Of a DNA stretch of 64,000 nt, positions 32,843 to 45,900 are shown piece after piece. The notes beneath the pieces were generated by a model, which was not told the origin of the DNA, made no database searches, and saw only the letters and a program-made list of their open reading frames with translations. A program made the position numbers and the translations under genes. Position 1 is the first letter of the stretch, and each line of letters begins with the position of its first letter. The DNA is from Haemonchus contortus (lineage: Eukaryota > Nematoda > Chromadorea > Rhabditida > Trichostrongylidae), in assembly GCA_000469685.2 (NCBI GenBank), contig LS997565.1, positions 44,662,666 to 44,726,665 on the forward strand, in the 5' to 3' direction.

Positions 32843-35800
32843 ATGGAGTTTAGTGTTTTGCACCTTATAATAGATACTCTAGTATTCTTATTGTACTCGT
32901 TCGTTCTATTCATTATTATTCGATCTAAAACGAAAGTATTTAAGAGCGCATTTTACTCGATATTCGTGGCCACAGGTGAGATTCACATTTATCCGATATG
33001 TCATTATTGGGGCCTGGTATCCTTTCCCGATCGGCGTGTCGCGCTTGCTGCACACGATCGCGCGCTATGAAGGGAAAGATTTGAATTTCCAGTGGAAGGA
33101 TTCAACAGCCGCCCCGGAACCACCGTCGCTGGCTGCGGGAAATTGGGGGAATTCCCCTATTATTGTCATCATACACAAACGTATGGTAAGGAACACAGCT
33201 GATGTCCTTCCACTAACATCGTCAAGCTCCGAGTAACCCCTCTGAGTGGGTTCGAAATAAGCAATCACTATGTACATCAAATACGGATTTCCAAAAGCTT
33301 TGGAAGAATGGCTTAAGAACCACATATTGAGACTCAGGAGCGGTATGGATTAAGCAAGTACTGTAGAAATGAGAACTGAGCAAGAAGTAGCACTGGTCCC
33401 AAGAATTCAATCAGAAATCATGAAGAGCGTTCCACTAGGTGCAGCCTCCTTTCATTATCTTAGGGTCTTCACGCGGTATGCAGAAATAGCATGAATGGGT
33501 CATTGTATATGAAAGGAGATCCGAAACGATAGCAACAATCAGCTGTCTTTAATCTGTGAATTTTCGCAATTCACAACTTTCACATCGCCCTGCTTGACGT
33601 ACGCCTTGGAGACTCGGGCTACTTAAGCATGCAGTGAACATGCAGTCAGCGCCATTCGACACTGTGGCAAAGTATATGTATAAGTATAACCCTCAGGATC
33701 CCCCTACACTCGCTAGAGCAGAAGAGCCGTAGTTTCGATGACCCATCAACGAAAAGAAAGCAGGGACTTCATTGCTTACAACGAGGGATTTAAGATCAAA
33801 TGGGCAGGATGTTATGCGGTGTTGCGTTGATCGTTGCACCAGAGTGGTTACTGACTAAATTTCTCAAGGTATCCCTCGGGATATTCATCTTAATATCAAA
33901 CGAACGCCAGGAAAGTAGCCAGCGAGATGGTCAAGCTTTCCGTCTGAGCGAATCGAGGATCAACGGAACCACTGGTGATGCAGATTGCGTAGGATCACTG
34001 CAAAAGTCTATGATTTCGCACCATGTACATCTCAAAAGTATCACTGATTAAATATATCCAAGTTCCTGGTTAAGATTTTATTTTAGGCTTTGCAGATATT
34101 GCATCTCTGTTCTCTGCTTGTTCCCTCCGGGTGATCCGTGAATCTAGTCTTGGAGAAGGTTCCAAGGATTTCGCTTTATTCTGCATATTGATCACTTATA
34201 CGTCATTTATGGCACACATGATCGGAAACTTGCTTATAACTATCAATCGTTACTCCGCTCTTTGTCTTATGAACATGTACAATGAGGTAAGGTGAGGCTG
34301 TTGAGAGCGTTCACATGATGACGATTATGGATTCATGAAAAATTTCAAATATTGCCGCGGTCTCGGTGACCAATTCTGCTCAATGTATATAGACGAATGT
34401 GGACAAATGAAGATAGAATCCCACTTATGCGCGGATTTTCCTACCCGAGCCAAGTGCTCCTCGGTAGAAAATGTCGTCAGAACTCTTGTCATGAGAACTC
34501 AAATTTAATTTCGTCCACAAAACCTGCTATATTTTTAGAATTTCAAAAGTTGGGAAAAGCCACAGTAATCAATGAAGCAAGACAAAGAAATCCATCGTGT
34601 TCTTGAAATGCCTTCACGTACTGAAGAGCGCAAATGTATAACTTATCAGAATGCACAACTCTTTTGTGAAAATAGTCAATATTTGTAAATTCAGTAACCA
34701 TTCACATCAGTTCGATTTCAGTTGCGGTTATAGAGCATTGTTTAAAAAGAGCAAATCTAGGCAGTGATCTCCTTAGGTTAACATACCAAGAAACAACATT
34801 GAATACCATTTGGTTAGAAATCGTCTCTAGAACCGGAGTTGCATCACGGACAATTGATCGCCTCCCAGAAAGGTTGGAGACTGTTCACGCAGAGTTTTAG
34901 TTTACCAGTTTCAATGTTTGACATGTGATGCTTGCTATATAGGAGGAACTGGGAGGTATTCATGCGTTCGTGTGAAATTCAGCTAATAATTAAAGAGCAG
35001 CTTGGTTGCACCGATCGACAAGCATTGAGCATAATTTTATGCTGGTTGTGACTTTGACATTAAATGCACGAGTTCGGCAACGAAACAGTATTGGCGCCAG
35101 GAAAACTCGAGAAATTTGCTTTATAAGGCATCGAAAACCAAGCATAATTGACAAGAGTGGGTGCGTCAAAACAGGTGGTGCTTCACAATGCGTGAGCTTA
35201 GATGGCGTAAGCAGATGCGTCTGGCGTCACGACATATTGATGGGTCGTGCTTGACTAGGCAGTCTCACTTGCTCTATCGTCTCCGAAACTGAGCAATCGT
35301 TCGATGTTGATGCAACTAAAGTGGGCGACTGATTGGAGCTCTTATCCAGCTGGAAATGAGTTAAGAGTTGGTCTGCATCAAGCGAGTAACACTAAGGCTT
35401 CGGAAAGCTTCCGGCCTCCTGACAACGACGCGATTGTCGAACCATCAGGCACAATAAATTGCATTATTGAATTTATTGTTATTCTGAACTCTTCACGAGG
35501 TTTGTAAACAAGCTTTATTAGGCTGACGTTTCGGCGATATCGCCTTCTTCAGAGCCTGAAATGATCATAACAATTTGTGATCACCCGATCAAACGTCTCC
35601 ACCAACTCACCGAAGTTCGAACCCCCAGGGCACGCAAGTGATCAAAAGAAGATCGCCTCTCTACAACCTTAAACTGTGTGGTCTGCCCAGCTGGAAGGAA
35701 AGGTGATTGTAACATGTCTGGTGTGGTCTACAAAATTACTTGCCGTGATTGTGGTCATGAGTATATTGGCGAGACAGTAAGACCACCACACGTTAGGGTT

Positions 35801-38800
35801 AAGGAGCACATAGATGGTATGAAACGATTGAAAGAGTCTACTGCCTTAAGGAGTCACCGATTTCGGAAGCATAACGGAGGCGCTTTCGAGGTCGTAGCAC
35901 AGAAAGTCGTACTCGGAAGTTAACAATAAATTGCTGTTCAGAACGGAAGCATTAAGTACATATAGGACAAATACCCAAGTTTCGAAAAGTGCGAACATGG
36001 AAATTATTTCAAAGTGATGAAATATTTTCTATTCTTCTTCTATTAAAGGCGAGTATCAGACGTTTAGGTCTTCTTAAACCTAGAAATAAGTTATAATCAA
36101 GGCTGTTATCGTACGCGATTCGAGTGGAATTTCAGGATTTCCTGTAAGTAAACATTTTTCTGATTGTAAGCAAACACACACACACAAATACAGAAAAGGC
36201 GCAAAACAAAAATCTTCTCAACAGGATATAAACAACTCTTTCAGATCTGGACTAGGAAACATGTTCTGGCAGCCATAATTATTCAATACTTCATATCCGT
36301 CGGCGTTTTTGCTCATGCTATTAGAGCGCATGTGGAATATATCCCTGGCGCCAATGGAACAGCCATAATCAAGGGTATACAAGAAAGAGATATTGATTTA
36401 GTGAGTTTGTTGGAATTGCTTACAAAGTTTTTACCAACAACGAAAACCCATGCAGTTATGAGCTGCTTCGATGAAGGTGCAGCGAAATTCGCGTAAAGCC
36501 CGGGAGGAGAACTATCTGAATTCCTCTTGTTCCTACCTGGTCTTTGACCACATTGCAACTCTGGAGAGCCTATCCGAGCTCTCCATAGAAATTCAGTTGT
36601 TCTCATTTGACAGAATACGTACAACTCATAGCATTCAGTCTGAGTAAATGAAGCAGGCGAAAAGGTCGTGATGGAGTTCTGCACGTCACAACGTTTTCAG
36701 TCGAGAAGTGGGTATTGTAGGTGCACGATGAGCTGTATAAAGATATCGCGCACAGAAAGATAGACGCTTGAGAGGGGTCTTAGCTTTATTTGCTCAAACT
36801 GACTACTTTGTTACTGACTGATTCTGGTCAAGTGTGGTTCACCCGTACAGGAAGGGATTCGGTTTAACTTAATGCGTCTGTAGACTGCAAATGCTCTAGT
36901 GCTTGATTGAATCGATGAAACTAGACCTTTTGGTTTAAAAAAACAACTCCACTGAGACAACACATGTACTGTTTATTTAAACATTCCGGGTTTCACTGTT
37001 GGGAAAGTTTCCTAATAATAGTCACCTGTTGTCTTTGTATGAACCGAATCGAAGAATCGTCCAGATTCCGTTAGCTGGGAGAATGTCCATCGTTTTTCTT
37101 GTGTACTATAGTAGTAACTATGCCTTCAGTGCTCTCAACCAAAGGAATTTATTCAACCGTATTAATGAGCACAATCAAGGTCTTCCGCAGACCGCCTTCA
37201 GTTTGCTCACTCGATAGCGCTCCCTCACTGAAACTTCAACAGTATTGATAAGCAGTGATGGAGGAAAAAGGTCATTATGAGTGAATTTGATTTTCATTGA
37301 AGTATAATTTGGCGGAGTCATTCACAAGGAAGGAAATCAAGTTTCTTAACTACAGTAGCGCTCAAAAGTCTTCGGTGAAACGGTTCCTCAGCCGTACTCT
37401 TCAATCGTAACTCCTTTCCTACTGGATCTAATCGTGCGGAATTTCTGTATTTGGAGCGTGGATGTATTGTGAATATTTACCACTATCAACCTGCAATCTG
37501 ATCATGTCCTAGCTATTCCATAGGGCATGAACACAAAATCGACTGAAATACAGATGATGGTCCTTCTAGGATCTTTTTCCTTTTTGTCATGTCTAAAGTG
37601 TACAAGCGGTAACGCCGATAACAATAGATGAAAAAAACGCACATAAGGTGCGAATAAGTGCAGACGTCAACAACTTTAGTTGTAACAGGATCTGTGACCG
37701 CAACAAAAACCTTGCTCTATCTGTGGATATTGCAGCTTTGCAGTCAAATAGGGTTGGGTAAAGTGAAATATGCTCTAGTTAAACCAAAATCCATCAGTTA
37801 ATATCCGAATTTCGCGTGATTTGGTCTACTAAGAAAAAAGTTATGAAGGAAAAAGCATCGAAGCATTTCACTGAAGACTTTTGAGCGCTACTGTATATTC
37901 TTACCTACAAGACAAGAATGGTACACAAACTTTTTTGAAACTACATAGATACTGATCTGGGCATAAGTGTATCTGATAAGTATGTATCGCCATTGGTCGG
38001 TTAAAAATGTCAATGGAAGGCTTGTATCGATGAGAAAAAACCTTACAGATTGTTTTTCAGATTATCAGATTCACATATATTGTAACTTGCATAATCTACG
38101 CTACTACAAGCCTCGGATTGAATATAAGATTGCTTATCGAATGGAAGCGATTAACAAAAACGGATGGTGCTCTAGAACGTAGCCATCACGACAAGGTAAA
38201 AAGTTTTATAATCGTAAACCAGATGATCGAAAAGCGCTCATTCGATGAATTTGGCTTTGAGCAAGATTTTTAGAGTCTGTATAAGCCATTCATCAAATTC
38301 AGGGACTCCTGATCTACGCACTACTAGGGTTTAGCGGTTCGATGCTGGTGTGTATACAACAATTCGTGAAATTCATATGTGTAATTACCGACAATACCTC
38401 ATTGAACTTATGGGCGACATTACAGGTTGGTTTTTTTCGAAATCGGGTTACATATGAACCTATATGAACGACCATACTGCTGAACTTTGCAGTAATCTTT
38501 CTAAGTTGTAAAAAAAATTGGACTGTGACACTACTTCCACTCAGTGCCCTGCAGCGGGCAGACAATTTGCCTCTTGAGACTGGAGCCTCATGCTATCTTC
38601 GCACTACCACACATGCATGGTCACGGGTTTAGACCCTGGATCGACTTCCGCTTGAGCCAACCAAGCTTTCCATCCCCCCGCGTTTGTTTATTAGTTCCAG
38701 ACTGGTCTGGGAGAATAAAAGCAAAGACTTTTTCATCGGCTGGCCACGGCAGGCATTAAATATGTAAGCTGCAAACGCATTCAAACCACCACTACGATTG

Positions 38801-39142
38801 TGTATGAAAGCAAAGAGAGTTAGGTAATCTCTTAGACAGAGAACCTCCTAACAAGCCAAAGAAATTCGTTTTATTGTGACGACAGTGCAAGGTAATTGTG
38901 AATTTAGGAATTCTGAGAGTTAGTTATGAAAAAAACGACCGTGTTGATTCATTCTCAATCAATTTCAGTACAGCGTGTTGAACGGCATCATGGTTAGCAT
39001 TCCTCCCTTTTCTTTGATAATGCTTTCGTCAGACTTCCGTCACGAGGTTCTCAACTACTTTGGATGTTCGAAACAACAAATCTGTATACCTCTCTTCGTT
39101 ACACGTCACAGCTCTATAAGACCAGTAGCTGATAGGTTTTGA
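32843..39142 (+). CDS. Receptor E: 7TM chemoreceptor, intact, six exons, 306 aa
   Basis: Putative Srg-superfamily (Srv/Srg-like) chemoreceptor. Exons: 32843-32975, 34087-34286, 36245-36400, 38061-38195, 38303-38425, 38969-39142 (TGA). Frame and GT-AG sites are all intact although the introns are swollen by insertions: a GC-rich tract in intron 1, a Penelope-like fragment in intron 2 and a MITE in intron 3. Starts MEFSVLHLIIDTLVFLLYSF (TM1). Exon 2 gives GFADIASLFSACSLRV (TM2) and MIGNLLITINRYSAL (TM3, NRY). Exon 4 ends ERSHHDK. TM7 departs from its paralogs: YSVLNGIMVSIPPFSLIML has V-L-N-G where the others have W-M-N-D/E. Groups with D and I. At 6.3 kb it is the longest gene of the array. Confidence 0.9.
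33005..33240. other. GC-rich tract in intron 1 of gene E
   Basis: A stretch with CpG-rich sequence (GATCGGCGTGTCGCGC, CACACGATCGCGCGC) and an open frame of 86 codons reading KDSTAAPEPPSLAAGNWG. It stands out from the AT-rich intron. No family recognised and no terminal repeats found; perhaps a retroelement fragment. Confidence 0.35.
35478..35925 (+). mobile_element. Penelope-like element fragment with GIY-YIG domain
   Basis: The frame 35678-35923 reads VVYKITCRDCGHEYIGETVR then RVKEHIDGMK and HRFRKHNGGAFEV. This is the GIY-YIG-type nuclease block that follows the reverse transcriptase in Penelope-like elements (V-Y-K-I-x-C-x-x-C ... Y-I-G-E-T; R-x-K-E-H). Upstream, GACGTTTCGGCGATATCGCC and CTTCTTCAGAGCC resemble the terminal motif of such elements. 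The reverse transcriptase is absent. It lies in intron 2 of gene E without disturbing its splice sites. Confidence 0.72.
37353..37893. mobile_element. MITE of the CAGTAGCGCTCAAAAG family, copy 2 (intron 3 of E)
   Basis: 541 bp, bounded by CAGTAGCGCTCAAAAGTCTT and its inverse, with TA on both sides (37351-37352, 37894-37895). The longer terminal repeat includes TTCGGTGAA/TTCACTGAA. No coding capacity. It is the best preserved of the three copies in the window. Confidence 0.85.
38535..38760 (+). repeat. tRNA-derived SINE, degenerate, in intron 5 of E
   Basis: Contains an eroded box B (GGTCACGGGTTTAGACCCTGG near 38618) followed by GATCGACTTCCGCTTGAGCC and CCAGACTGGTCTGGGAG, which follow the body of the SINE family. 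Weak box A. Confidence 0.5.
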
Positions 39143-41067
39143 TAAGCCGTACGTTAGCTTTTTATGCTGTTATTGTGATCTTTTACGTGAATAAAGCGTG
39201 AGAATGAGCGGTTGTTCAATAAGGATTGTCCTCAGTTCCCAGTTAAATTTTCAAGGGCCTCGGTGACAATGCTGTGTCGGAGTCAGTTCTTTCACAGCAA
39301 TGGGCTCTAGACTGACGCTCTAATGCTCTGTTGACCCAATTTGAGTTAAAGTTCTACTATTAATAATCTTGCCGCTCGGCTCAATATTTAGAATGTTCCA
39401 GCTCCCATACCTCCGAAGTAAAAATGCTGATGTCTACAAGGCTTTAGATATAGGACAGAATGGCAAAAATAAATCAAAAGGCTACGAAAAACGAACAAAC
39501 ACAGTACTAAAACTAAAGTAGAAAACGCCAAATAAATTTGGATGTGCTTCAATAGAACAAGATTCCAGTCTAGCCAGGCATCAGTCTCCTCAACAGGAAG
39601 ACTGCTTCAAAGCCTAAATGTCCAGAGAGAGAACTATTATATCATGATTAAGAGCTCTCAAAAAGTTGATGTTGCAGTATGTTGACATTTGTCAAGTAGA
39701 CCGATCCATGTCGTATCAAATTCACGGAGCACCACAGACTGTGAACACATTGCCAATGTTCTGTGAACGGCAGAATAGCACGCTGCTGCGGTTTTGTTTT
39801 AATCTATGTGTAAATAGGATATTGTAACTCGGACCTCCTGTACGCATTGCAGAAAAAGTCCTGACTACTAACCTAAAGCCGAAACTCGATTATTAGCGAT
39901 GTATTAAGTGATTTGTGTTGTGTTGAGCTTTTGTGTCCGGTACATTTGCTAGGAACAGTGTAAAAGGCATTTTCGTCCTGTGCAGGATTACGCATCGCGA
40001 CGAACTCCTCAAAACATTATTCTTCTTTTGAGCACTTCTTCAAGAATGTTTGCCGCTCAAGACAAGTACAGGCCTCCCTGTACAAGTGAGTAATATAGCT
40101 TTACCATTCGGGCAAAGAAACGATCAGGGTCAACCCTTTTGAGCGCATCTTATAGCTTCCTGGACACGTCAGAGTCGGGACTGATGTGGCAGCACGGTCC
40201 AATCCAAGTCATGCTCGAAAATTCACCGAATGGATTATGAGAGCTCAAAATAGTGCAAGACGACACAGACCTGCCTGAAGAAATGATCAACTCCGCAGCT
40301 TATAGAACACGGATGGTAGTTGCTAATATGGGCTGCTGGCAGGCTCAGCTTATTTTTCTACCAAGCTGTGCTCCCTGAAGTCTCCTCCAATAATCCTAAT
40401 GCATCATAGCTTGGAAAAATACTACAAAGTATACGAATACGGATGTTGTTTTTTCGTGAAAGATTGTTGAATCGTATAGTCTACTACGCTCCTACGAAAC
40501 ACTACTGTTGTCACCATTTAAGATCAATACCGCATAATATTACCGAATAATATTGTCATGCAGCTGCTTGCGAAGAAGAAAGTTACAGTATTTCCGTTCC
40601 CATTGATAAAATTATGATCCTTCACACTTTTTTGACGACGAGTCTAAAGTTTAGCGAAAAAAATTCCGATGTCATAATCAAACTTCTGAACCAACACTCT
40701 CAGTTGACTAACACTCCTAACACCTCAGCAAAACGTAGGGAAAGAAGTTTTCTTAGTTTCAAAGTGCATTGCAAGTTTGTGTACAAATGCAGAGCTCTAC
40801 AAAAAGTTTCTACCTCGAGTTTCGGCTGTATGAGCTGCGGCCTTTAGTTGAAGAAGTAGTATTTATAGATTGGAGTTTTCACTAGTTCATCGACTTTCGA
40901 TCAGCAAAAAAGTTCATCGTCTATCGTCGAAACAGATGTTTTTGGAGCAAATTTTCGCAAATAGAGCCGAATAAATGGGTTATAAGAAAAGCTCTCCTGA
41001 ACGAGCTCAAAAGTTATGTATATGACCCCAAAAGTCGCGATGGACAATCTGGGCCAGAAGCCATAAA
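39143..41067. other. Intergenic E-F, first part
   Basis: About 1.9 kb without a recognisable gene, RNA or repeat. Short open frames (for example 40614-40847) have no family resemblance or partner exons. A remnant of exon-like sequence could not be found. Confidence 0.4.
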
Positions 41068-41365
41068 GGATAAAGGATAAAGTTCTTGGGGTTAATCAAT
41101 CCCGTCTGAGGGATGCGCCCCCGCACTCGACTTCCATTCAGAATCGTAGTGGCGTTATGAGTGCGTATGTGGCCCATACAGTGACCTGCGGTGGCCAGCC
41201 GATGTACAAGTCAGTGCTTCTATCCTCCCAGACGAGTCTGGTACCAATTCACCGACCCCGGAGGTATGGAGGGCTTGGTTGGCCTGGGCGGGCATCGATC
41301 CGGGATTCGAACCCCTGACCGTGCGTGTGATATAGTGCGCCATTTGCCACTACACCACCTCCGCC
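41068..41365 (-). repeat. tRNA-derived SINE, full-looking copy
   Basis: On the minus strand it starts GGCGGAGGTGGTGTAGTGGC (box A region GTAGTGG). About 50 bp later comes GGGGTTCGAATCCCGGATC, a perfect Pol III box B (GGTTCGAATCC), then a unique body of about 220 bp that ends in AGAACTTTATCCTTTATCC. The head folds like a tRNA only loosely, and the copy number shows it is a dispersed repeat. It is nearly identical to 42246-42542. Confidence 0.82.
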
Positions 41366-41367
41366 AT

Positions 41368-42245
41368 GGCAAGAAGCTATATGACTGCCAATCCTCAAAT
41401 TTTTTGTTGTTTGTTTTGGTTTGCGTAACCGATGGCTCGTGTCTAGAACTGATTGGTTTTGGCTGTTTTTTGATCGCTGTTATTGTACAGTCCTGATTAC
41501 TTCCGTTGACCAAAGTGGGTTTTTCCTGAACGTAAGAAACCTATTTCCCCCCTAATGAAGGGATAATATTATTGGCGGTAGTTTTAGTCTACTACTTTTA
41601 CCAACACGTCAAACGCTTTATTTGTAATTGTGCAGGCAACTCTGCACGACTACAAATAAACGCTATTTTCCTATCCGTATTACCACATTGTTCGATCAGT
41701 GACACGTCAGTTCAAGCCTTCCAACCCTTACCCACTGCAATTTGAGTATAAAAGGGTCAACCGCATCAAAGGAGAAAAAACAAGCTGATTGGGTTTGATT
41801 AGGCCCACCTAAATTAATGAAATCGATCGGCAGTGTCTAACAGTAGTTTATGGCCCTTTTGAAGTCTTCTAGATTGTGCTTACGGTCCATAGCAGACACG
41901 AAGGGAAATTTATCCGATCGCATGTTCCTTAGTCGATTGAATAAAATTGATCCACTGCTTTTCGCCCTTACCTCGCCAACCTTCTGAGACTTTCGCATCG
42001 CTGAAATCCAGCTGTAAATAATTTATCAAGCCATAAAAGAACGGCTTCCGCTTCACGCTTCAATGTTCATATTGGCTGATGCGATACACCAATTTATACG
42101 CGTGGGCGCTGACAGCTATGGCATAAAAGACACTCATAAAGCAAGGGCAATGAGAATCTCGTAAGTGAGGGGATAAAGAAAGAACAAGTAGCAAGAACAA
42201 TCCCGTCATAGGCCAAACTTCTGCCCATAACTCGTCAACCTTAAA
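41368..42245. other. Unassigned stretch between two SINEs
   Basis: Nothing recognised. It contains a TATAAAAGGG-like box at about 41748-41757, but no gene follows at a sensible distance. Confidence 0.35.
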
Positions 42246-42542
42246 GGATAAGGATAAAGTTTTTGGCGTTAATCAATCCCGTCTGAGGGATGCGCCCCCG
42301 CACTCGACTTCCATTCAGAATCGTAGTGGCGTAATGAGTGCGTGTGTGGCCTATACAATGACTTGCGGTGGCCAGCCGATGTACAAGTCAGTGCTTTTAT
42401 CCTCCCAGACGAGTCTGGTACCAATTCACCGACCCCGGAGGGATGGAAGGCTTGGTTGGCCTAGGCGGGCATCGATCCGGGATTTGAACCCCTGACCGTG
42501 CGTGTGATATAGTGCGCCACTTGCCACTACACCACCTCCGCC
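42246..42542 (-). repeat. tRNA-derived SINE, second near-identical copy
   Basis: Same structure and orientation as 41068-41365 with only scattered substitutions (for example GGGTTCAAATCCCGG at box B). The two copies are about 0.9 kb apart with unrelated sequence between them, so they look like separate recent insertions. Confidence 0.82.
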
Positions 42543-42925
42543 CCACTCGTCAACCTTATGAGTGTTTTCTAGTCATTGTCATAATCATGAACCCCCATTA
42601 CCGAAAAAAAAGCTCTGTTGTATCGGATTCAAAAAGCTTTTGTAAGTACTTCTTATCCAAGTGAAGAAACAGTGCAGTAGGGGCGAGCTACTAAAGGGCT
42701 TCATGACGGTTAACTCAGCCGCCCTATACTGTTGATCTTAGTCTATTGCTATAAGGAAGAATGGGAAAATTTTGAGTTTTGAAATTGCTAGTTTGTGGGG
42801 GTTTCTCTGACCAGTAAATAAATTTGATTAAACATCCATCAGAGGCTATCAAGAAAGGAAAGTCTTTGGTAACGCATAGTTTTCAACTCCACTCACAGCT
42901 TGAACCTTATTTCAGTCTCACAAAA

Positions 42926-45900
42926 ATGGTGCAGAATGTGACGCAAACAGTGATTGAAGGTCTTTTTGCCACTTGCTACATATATGTCCTATTTGTTATC
43001 ATCAGCTCCAAAGCGAAAATGTTTAAAAACGCGTTTTATACGATTTTCGTGGCAACTGGTGGGTCGTTCGAATAGTTCTTGTCCTCATTAGATAATGCAC
43101 AAATAAATCGAGCACATCAACGAAAAGGTTTGGTCGATATCGAGCAATTTCAGCTTTATTCTATTAAACGGAACACGAGGTTGAGTAATACAGCTAAGTC
43201 GGCTATTTCACTTCAATTGCATCATTGAAACGGATGAACATATTGAGCTGTAGATTTACATATCTTTTAGGTATCACTGACGTTGCATCTCTCTTCACGT
43301 GTTGCTTTCTTCGACTGAACCGTGAACTGACCTTGGGGGAAGAATATCGGATCGTTTTACTTTACAGCTTTATATTCAGCTGTTCAGTATTTGTTGCGCA
43401 TTTATTAGGGAATATACTTATCACAATGAATCGATATTCGGCTCTTTGTCTCTTCAATAAGTATGATTCGGTCAGTCATATTCCTTAAAGTCTTGTTTTT
43501 GAGGGAAACTCAGGTAATGCCGGATCTAGAATATTTTGAAAGCAGTCATTGCAATTGAAGAAGTGGGAATGTTAAGTACAGCAAGGCCTCTAGTGAAAAA
43601 GCGAAACCAATAAACTCGTCCACTATACTTGTCGGTACATTGTTGGCTCATGTGTCTCAAGGTCTCATGTGTTTGGTTTTTCTGTATGAATTCGATTTCG
43701 CCTGATTAGACAAGGCAATAGTTTTAGGGGAGTAGGCTAAACCAAGATTTTACGATAGATACGGAAAAAAATCGTTTGCAAGTATTTACAATTTCTCTTA
43801 CGTATTGATGAGTTAATTCCTCTATTTGGATTCGTCGGCCACGACCGTGCTGGTCTTGAAAGCAACTATCATAATGAGTATGAGAATGAAAGTTTCCTTT
43901 TAGATCTGGACCAAAAAGAATGTATGGGCAGCCGTTGCCATTCAATACGTTGTGTCCTTTGCCGCTTTCGCTCATCTCATTGGAGCAGAATTGATATACG
44001 TTCATAATAGTGATGGTTCGGTTATATATAAGGGTTTCGAAAAGCGCGTTGATATGGTAAGTCTGCTACAGTTTTCAGATGAATAGCCATTTGACTAACT
44101 CGTATGTAACCTCAAATCCGATAGCTGGTAGGCTAATAAATCACGGAATTGCTTTGTATTGAAAATCAGTCGCCTACAAAGCTAATTAACAAAATGAGCT
44201 AGCGTACTATGGGCAAAAGTGGCACTTTTGAAAGAAGCATTGACATCAGCAGACTCAGCAACTCAAAGCACAAACGCCAGCGGGCAAAACCTATGCATTT
44301 CGTGGTTCGCTTCCGCACTGATGGGTGATATCCTTGGGCTTTCTGGCATGGCAGATGCAGGATCTAACCAGGAAAGGATACCAAGTCGCAGTGGCCATTT
44401 AAGATAAGATGTATACCGACAGAGGTAGTTTCGAACGCTGATCTCAAATCTGGGTCCCAAATCTGCGAAACGATTCTGGGAACAAACTTACGGACCCCCT
44501 TTCCCAGGTGTCATGTTGCTTTGCAGCTTTTATACGAGAACCAAACAATACTGAAACGTGCCCCGATGGCGCAGTTGGGAGGGCGGCGGATTTGTGGACG
44601 TGGCACGGAGGATCGAATCCTTGATGCAGACGTTTGTTTTGCTTTTTTATAAAAAGTGCCCTAAACTCTTGCAACACCTTTTTACAAGTCATATAGACTA
44701 CCTACAGCCCTCCTTTATACTTATGGAGCCCCAGAAAAGCTAATACAAGTATATTTTTTAGTCGGCTCCCCACACCGAATGGGAAGTTGTGCACATAGAA
44801 CCCTTCTGCTCCCGGCACTCAAGATGTGGTTAAAAAATAGCAGCTCATGCACTTTCAAAAGATGGCTCTTGGATGAGTCGTAGGGCTTTTTGATGAAGTG
44901 ATGCCCCTCTATGGGTAGAGGCGAGCTAGTACAATCCGACGGTCATTTTTATGCAAAGTACTAGCTAAACAATAGGTGAGCACTTTATGAACAGATGTGA
45001 TAATCCAACACAAATCGCTTGGAGCAGAAAGGCTTCTCACAATGTGAGCAACGGCATAAAAGAAGGTTCGCCCCACCCGTATCTCTCACAATTTCCGTCT
45101 GGTTGAGGATATCCACAGGAATTCCAAATCCTCCCAGGTCCCCAGCCAGGCACCCTGATGCAAACCATGAGTAATAAAGAATTTTTTGAATCTAGGTGCG
45201 CTAAACACGAAGCACGCCGGTGACATAGGGCGAAATATGGAGTTGCGGCTGCTAACGTGGAAGTCTAGATCATGAACAATTACGAAAGAGACAGCACGCT
45301 TATATATGGCTCCAAGTAGAAAGGGAAAATACACATCGACAGCTCAATTTGAGAAGTTGCGTCAGGTGGAATGTTGAGCACTTTCATCTCTCGCCAGTTA
45401 ACACAGCACCTTGAATAGCTTCATGGCCCCTGAACGAACTCTAGTATGGTTGAAGGCAAATCTCTTGACGCAATGCACGATCTAACCCAATTAAGCATAA
45501 GTTCCTTGCCCATCATATGGATTGTATAGGCCCTGACCTTAACTGCCGGGAGCAGAAGGGTTCTATGTGCACCTCTCCCCATTCGGTCTGGGGCGCCGAC
45601 TAAAAAATATACTTGTATTAGCTTTTCTGGGGCTCCATAAGTATAAAGGAGGGCTGTAGGTAGTCTATATGACGTGTAAAAAGGTTTTGCAAGAGTTCAG
45701 GGCACTTTTTATAAAAAAGCAAAACAAGCGTCTGCATCAAGGATTCGATCCTCCGCGCCACGTACACCAGTCCGCCGCCCTCCCAACTGCGCCATCGGGG
45801 CACGTTTCAGTATTGTTTGGTCCTCGTATAAAAGCTGCAAAGTAACATGACACCTGGGGAAAGGGGGTCCGTAACTTTGTTCCCAGAATCGTTTCGCAGA

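Noticed and set aside
41284..41365. tRNA gene on the minus strand with a perfect box B
   Set aside because: It is the head of a dispersed SINE with many copies and a constant 220-bp body; it does not fold as a full tRNA.
44559..44632. Functional tRNA gene
   Set aside because: Boxes A and B look good, but the acceptor stem does not pair and the segment is repeated inside a transposon; kept only as a tRNA-like segment.
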